Shown here piece by piece: positions 5,765-9,190 of a stretch of 9,190 bases of DNA. A program made the position numbers and the translations under genes. Every line of letters starts with the position of its first letter. Within the stretch, counting starts at the first letter, position 1. The stretch comes from an uncultured Christensenella sp. (lineage in GTDB: Bacteria > Bacillota > Clostridia > Christensenellales > UBA1242): positions 1 through 9,190 of the forward strand of contig CASFMG010000062.1 in assembly GCA_949295755.1 (NCBI GenBank), given 5' to 3'. A model generated the notes under the pieces. The model had not been told where the DNA came from. It did no database searches and worked only from the letters and a program-made list of their open reading frames with translations.

Positions 5765-7513
5765 ATGGAAAAGTTTTATGCAACACCTTGTTTATATGGT
5801 TCGTGTTTTTATTATAAGAAAAATAGTGCGTGCGCTTATGTAAACGAAAAAGGTAAAGCAAATTTAGTATCGTACAAAAATAAAGTAAGTATTATACCAA
5901 ATAATATAATATTTTTGCGTGGACTAGAATATTTAATCTTTGGACTTTATTTTCTTATTAAAAATTTAATAAAATTTCCTTTTAAAGATACAGATAAAAG
6001 TTTGTCAAAAAATATTTCTAAAAGTTTAAATATTAGTTACAAACAGGTTTTTTCTATCATAATCTGTTTAATTGCGTTTTTTATCGCTATTTTTGTTATT
6101 GGGTTTTTACCTGTTAAACTTGCAATATGGATAGGTGGTTATAGTTCTAACGCCTTTTTGAATAGATTCTTAGTTGGTATTATAAAAGTTGCTTTATTAT
6201 ATGTTGTACTTTTAGTGTTAAAATTTTTAACGCCTTTTAAACAATTTTATAGATTTAATGCTTGTACAAATATTTTAACAACAAAAGATGAAAGTATTTA
6301 TAAGCCGACTAATTTACTTAACTACCTTGTTTTTGCTTTTTCTTTTACCTTTTTTGTGTTAGCATTAGTTGGGCTTACAAGCAATGAAATATGGAAACCG
6401 TTGGTAAATCTGGTGATAACGCTTTTTTGTTTTAGTGTTTGTTTTGAAATTTTATTTTTATTAGAAAACTCAAAAATAAAAAATTTGAATAAATTATGCA
6501 TAATTACTTCTTTTTTAGTAACAGCAAAGCCAACAAAAACAGAAATTTATATTTCGCTTTCGGCATTTAATGAAGTTGTTTTTATGCAGGATAAGAAAAG
6601 GGGAATTGTGAATACAGAAAATTTTAAAAATAACGAGTTATCATTTTCAAGCGTCTATGCTGAATGTAAACAAAAGTTAAAAAATGCACAAATTGAAGAT
6701 GTAAGTGAAGCCGATTGGCTTGTTTGTGAAGTGCTCAATATTTCAAGAGGGCAACTTCGACTTCAAACCAAAGTTACGCAAGCACAAAAAAATGCCATAG
6801 AACTTGCGACAAACAGAAGAATAAAAGGCGAACCTATAACCAAAATTTTTGGCAAAACAAATTTTTACGGTTATGATTTTAAGGTTACAAAAGATGTTTT
6901 ATCTCCAAGAATGGAAACCGAAATTTTGGTAGAGCAAGTTTTAAAGTTTGCAAAAGCAAAAATGGATGTATTAGATTTGTGCACAGGAAGTGGAGTTATT
7001 GCAATAAGTATTGCGAAAAATGTAAATGCAAATGTTGTTGCAACTGATATTTCAGACAAAGCACTTTTAGTTGCACAAGAAAATGCAGAAAACAATATGG
7101 TTAAAGTTGTGTTTAAAAATTCTAATTTATTTGAAAACTTGAAAAAAGGGAAAAAGTTTGATATAATCGTTAGTAATCCACCATATATACCAACACAAGA
7201 CATTGCGAAATTAGATAAAGAAGTTAAAGACTTTGACCCTAAACTTGCACTTGATGGCGGTGAAGATGGCTTAGATTTTTATAGAAAAATTATAAAAGAA
7301 AGTGTTAATTATTTATCTGTAAATGGAATGGTGTTTTTTGAAATTGGAATCAATCAAAAAAAATATATTGTTGAAATGCTTGAAAAAAATTTTGACAACA
7401 TTAAAGTTGTAAAAGATTACAATAAGATTGATAGAGTTATATATGCAAAATTGAAAAATGTAAAGGAAATTAAAAATGTTAGAGCAAACCGAAAAAATAA
7501 AAAAAAGATATGA
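5765..7513 (+). CDS. prmC: YqhQ/DUF1385-like membrane domain fused to PrmC release factor glutamine methyltransferase
   Basis: One uninterrupted 582-codon frame encodes two parts. Residues 1-280 look like a diverged YqhQ/DUF1385 membrane protein. They show an N-terminal YATPCLYGS/NEKGKANLV segment, IIFLRGLEYL, hydrophobic helices near 96-117, 135-156, 184-204 and 212-233, and the family-like ending TAKPTKTEIYISLSAFNEVV. The hallmark HGAEHK and H-x-RCGT motifs are missing; FNACTN stands where HGAEHK should be. From residue 282 a full-length PrmC follows (about 300 residues, normal size): helical N-terminal domain, EPITKIFG, LSPRMETE, the SAM-binding DLCTGSGVIA (404-413), catalytic NPPYIP (471-476) and LALDGGEDGLDFYR. 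PrmC methylates the GGQ glutamine of release factors, and its substrate gene prfA follows, overlapping by 38 nt. I chose the ATG at 5765 because family similarity begins there; an in-frame ATG at 5690 lies inside the rpmE terminator. Neither has an SD. An internal SD plus GTG at 6608 could make free PrmC. The stop is TGA. PrmC is certain; physical fusion is inferred. Confidence 0.88.
   Translation: MEKFYATPCLYGSCFYYKKNSACAYVNEKGKANLVSYKNKVSIIPNNIIFLRGLEYLIFGLYFLIKNLIKFPFKDTDKSLSKNISKSLNISYKQVFSIIICLIAFFIAIFVIGFLPVKLAIWIGGYSSNAFLNRFLVGIIKVALLYVVLLVLKFLTPFKQFYRFNACTNILTTKDESIYKPTNLLNYLVFAFSFTFFVLALVGLTSNEIWKPLVNLVITLFCFSVCFEILFLLENSKIKNLNKLCIITSFLVTAKPTKTEIYISLSAFNEVVFMQDKKRGIVNTENFKNNELSFSSVYAECKQKLKNAQIEDVSEADWLVCEVLNISRGQLRLQTKVTQAQKNAIELATNRRIKGEPITKIFGKTNFYGYDFKVTKDVLSPRMETEILVEQVLKFAKAKMDVLDLCTGSGVIAISIAKNVNANVVATDISDKALLVAQENAENNMVKVVFKNSNLFENLKKGKKFDIIVSNPPYIPTQDIAKLDKEVKDFDPKLALDGGEDGLDFYRKIIKESVNYLSVNGMVFFEIGINQKKYIVEMLEKNFDNIKVVKDYNKIDRVIYAKLKNVKEIKNVRANRKNKKKI
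6596..6610 (+). promoter_or_regulatory. Internal ribosome binding site and GTG at the DUF1385/PrmC junction
   Basis: AAAAGGGG (6596-6603) pairs with the anti-SD through AAGGGG, allowing one G-U, and lies 4 nt before an in-frame GTG at 6608-6610. Translation from this GTG gives a 301-residue protein, the normal size of PrmC, starting where PrmC similarity begins. The spacing is slightly short. It may be the true prmC start, or a second start producing soluble PrmC. Confidence 0.5.
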
Positions 7514-8549
7514 TGAATTGACTGAATTAGTGGTAAATCCAGAAATAATTGCTGACAACAAAAGGTGGCAAAAACTCGTTAAAGAAAGAAACAGCATTGA
7601 AGAAATTGCTGAATGTCATGACCAACTTTTGAAATTAACAAAAAATCTTGAAGAGAGTGAAAAAGTTGTAGCAACGGAAAAAGACCCTGAAATGTTGGCA
7701 ATTTTTAGAGAAGATATTGATTCTACAAAAGAAGAAATTAAAAATCTTAATGAAAAAATACAAATACTCCTTTTACCAAAAGATGAAAATGACGATAAAA
7801 ATGTAATTTTGGAAGTAAGACCAGCAGCAGGTGGCGAAGAAGCATCATTATTTGCTTCAACACTTATGAATATGTATATAAGATATGCTGAACGAAATAA
7901 TTGGAAAACGGAAGTCAATGAACTTGAAGAAACTGAATTGGGTGGACTAAAACAGTGTAGTATAACAATTAAAGGCACGAATGTTTTTAGTAAATTAAAA
8001 TATGAAAGTGGTGTACATAGAGTTCAAAGAGTTCCAGAAACCGAATCACAAGGCAGAGTTCATACTTCAACAGTTACTGTTGCTGTTTTGCCTGAAATTG
8101 AAGAAGTAGATTTTGAAATTTTGGATAAAGATTTAAGAGTTGATACATATAGAAGCAGTGGTGCAGGTGGTCAGCACATAAATAAAACCGATAGTGCTAT
8201 AAGAATAACGCATTTACCAACAGGAATTGTTGTTGCTTGTCAGGATGAAAGGTCGCAAATAAAAAATAGAGAAAAAGCTATGAATTTATTAAAAGCGAAG
8301 TTATATGATTTTTACAAAACGCAAATTGATTCCGAATATTCAGCAAATAGGAAAAGTCAAGTCGGGACTGGAGATAGAAGTGAAAGAATAAGAACGTATA
8401 ACTATCCACAAGGTAGAATAACAGACCATAGAATAAATTATTCTGTGTTTAATATGTCATCATTTTTAGATGGAGATATTGAAGAAATGATACAGGAATT
8501 ACAAAAATTTGACCAAAAACAAAAATTAGAAAATTTATCTTTAAATTAA
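7476..8549 (+). CDS. prfA: Peptide chain release factor 1
   Basis: RF1 recognises UAA and UAG in the ribosomal A site and triggers peptide release. The 357-residue product is full length. Seen: an N-terminal coiled helical domain (1-95), ILEVRPAAGGEEASLFA (111-127), the codon-recognition region VHRVQRVPETESQGR with the RF1-type P-x-T tripeptide Pro187-Glu188-Thr189 (RF2 would have SPF), and the catalytic loop SGAGGQHINKTDSAIRITH, with GGQ at 231-233. Gln233 is the residue methylated by PrmC. No programmed frameshift is present, which also argues against RF2. The ATG at 7476 is preceded by SD AAAGGA (7462-7467), 8 nt away and inside the prmC coding sequence. The 38-nt overlap suggests translational coupling, so methylase and substrate are expressed together. 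Confidence 0.97.
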   Translation: MLEQTEKIKKRYDELTELVVNPEIIADNKRWQKLVKERNSIEEIAECHDQLLKLTKNLEESEKVVATEKDPEMLAIFREDIDSTKEEIKNLNEKIQILLLPKDENDDKNVILEVRPAAGGEEASLFASTLMNMYIRYAERNNWKTEVNELEETELGGLKQCSITIKGTNVFSKLKYESGVHRVQRVPETESQGRVHTSTVTVAVLPEIEEVDFEILDKDLRVDTYRSSGAGGQHINKTDSAIRITHLPTGIVVACQDERSQIKNREKAMNLLKAKLYDFYKTQIDSEYSANRKSQVGTGDRSERIRTYNYPQGRITDHRINYSVFNMSSFLDGDIEEMIQELQKFDQKQKLENLSLN

Positions 8550-8561
8550 AAGGATTATATT

Positions 8562-9190
8562 GTGGAAGAATTTGATGATGGCGAACAACAATTAAATATA
8601 GAAGGTATATCATTAATTGGTCAGTTTAACGACAAAAATGAATATATATTGCCATTAAAAATAAAGCAACAATTTATTAGTGTTCCCAAAATTATAACAC
8701 ATATTGAAAACAATGTTATTTACTGTTATTTTAAAAGTTTGTCATCTATATACAATTTTATTGTTGAAATAGATGATAAAAATAAAGACGACATTGTTTG
8801 TGCAAAACTTTTTCTTGTGGAATTTTATAAAAATACAAATAATGAAAATCGTTCTATGATAAGTTTTTTAACCAAATATACTGGATATAGTGCAGAAAAT
8901 TTCGTTGAAAGAGTCAAAGTTGTTTTAAAACTTTATGCAAAAGAAGATGGCGATGATAAAACTTTTAATGAAGAAATACTAGCAGATAAATGTAAATTGC
9001 AAAAGAAAAAAATTTATCGTGCTTATTTTAATGATATTGCTTTAAATGATAAAATCATGATTCAAGATATTATAAAATTATTAAAGAATAGTGGACTAGT
9101 AGGAGAAAATCTTTTAAAAGAGTTGCATCAATCTATGTACAGTTCACAAATAAATGAAAATTCAATAGGTTATTGGATTTATGCAAAAAA
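8562..9190 (+). CDS. Uncharacterised protein, 3' end outside window
   Basis: A frame of 209 codons, open to the right edge, begins with GTG at 8562, 12 nt after the prfA stop. The SD AAAAGGA (8548-8554) lies 7 nt upstream and overlaps the prfA stop codon, so the gene is almost certainly in the same operon and translationally coupled. I do not recognise the family. Seen: an acidic start (MEEFDDGEQQL); a beta-rich first half including ISLIGQFNDKNEYILPL and NNVIYCYFKSLSSIYNFIVEI; then a Lys-rich, mostly helical second half with MISFLTKYTGYSAENFVERV, an acidic EDGDD patch near 128-132, and GENLLKELHQSMYSS (181-195). There is no signal peptide or membrane segment, so it is probably cytoplasmic. 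Codon use resembles its neighbours. Its position after prfA hints at, but does not show, a link to translation. Confidence 0.8.
   Translation, partial: MEEFDDGEQQLNIEGISLIGQFNDKNEYILPLKIKQQFISVPKIITHIENNVIYCYFKSLSSIYNFIVEIDDKNKDDIVCAKLFLVEFYKNTNNENRSMISFLTKYTGYSAENFVERVKVVLKLYAKEDGDDKTFNEEILADKCKLQKKKIYRAYFNDIALNDKIMIQDIIKLLKNSGLVGENLLKELHQSMYSSQINENSIGYWIYAK

Noticed and set aside
6871..7978. Minus-strand frames opposite prmC and prfA
   Set aside because: They are complements of strongly conserved genes and have no start signals.

Overview
The window is strongly A+T-rich DNA (roughly 70% A+T by eye) using the standard bacterial code; TGA is a genuine stop, for example at the end of the prmC frame. 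The gene content (spoVG, a cysteine-type rpmE, a YqhQ/DUF1385-like membrane domain next to prmC and prfA, a GLUG-repeat surface protein) points to a low-GC Gram-positive bacterium. An uncultured gut-type member of Clostridia (Bacillota) is the most likely source, but this is inference from gene content and order, and no species can be named. No rRNA, tRNA, CRISPR array, insertion sequence or phage gene was seen.

Region 1 (1-3582) is cell-surface material. A lipoprotein gene runs leftward off the left edge. Divergent from it is a 943-codon membrane-anchored protein made of one Ig-like (BIG2) domain and two long GLUG-repeat modules. The latter has a perfect-consensus promoter overlapped by a 7+7 bp dyad. 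It ends at a strong hairpin that probably acts as a terminator for both strands.

Region 2 (3583-5390) holds spoVG on the minus strand, with its own terminator, a strong Shine-Dalgarno (SD) sequence and a promoter embedded in nested inverted repeats. Divergent from it is murC, the first amino-acid ligase of peptidoglycan precursor synthesis. murC lacks a visible ribosome binding site and could be leaderless.

Region 3 (5391-9190) is a translation cluster on the plus strand: rpmE (L31) with its own promoter and terminator, then one long frame joining a degenerate YqhQ/DUF1385-type membrane domain to a complete PrmC methyltransferase, then prfA (RF1), the substrate of PrmC, overlapping prmC by 38 nt. 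An unrecognised gene follows 12 nt after prfA and runs off the right edge. PrmC methylates the Gln of the GGQ motif in RF1, so enzyme and substrate are translated from adjoining, probably coupled, frames.

The best candidate for something new is the DUF1385-PrmC frame. The membrane domain has lost its hallmark His/Cys motifs, and it is joined in frame to PrmC. A good SD plus a GTG codon sits exactly at the domain junction. The gene could therefore yield both a membrane-tethered and a soluble PrmC. I did not see an obvious defence or mobile system.
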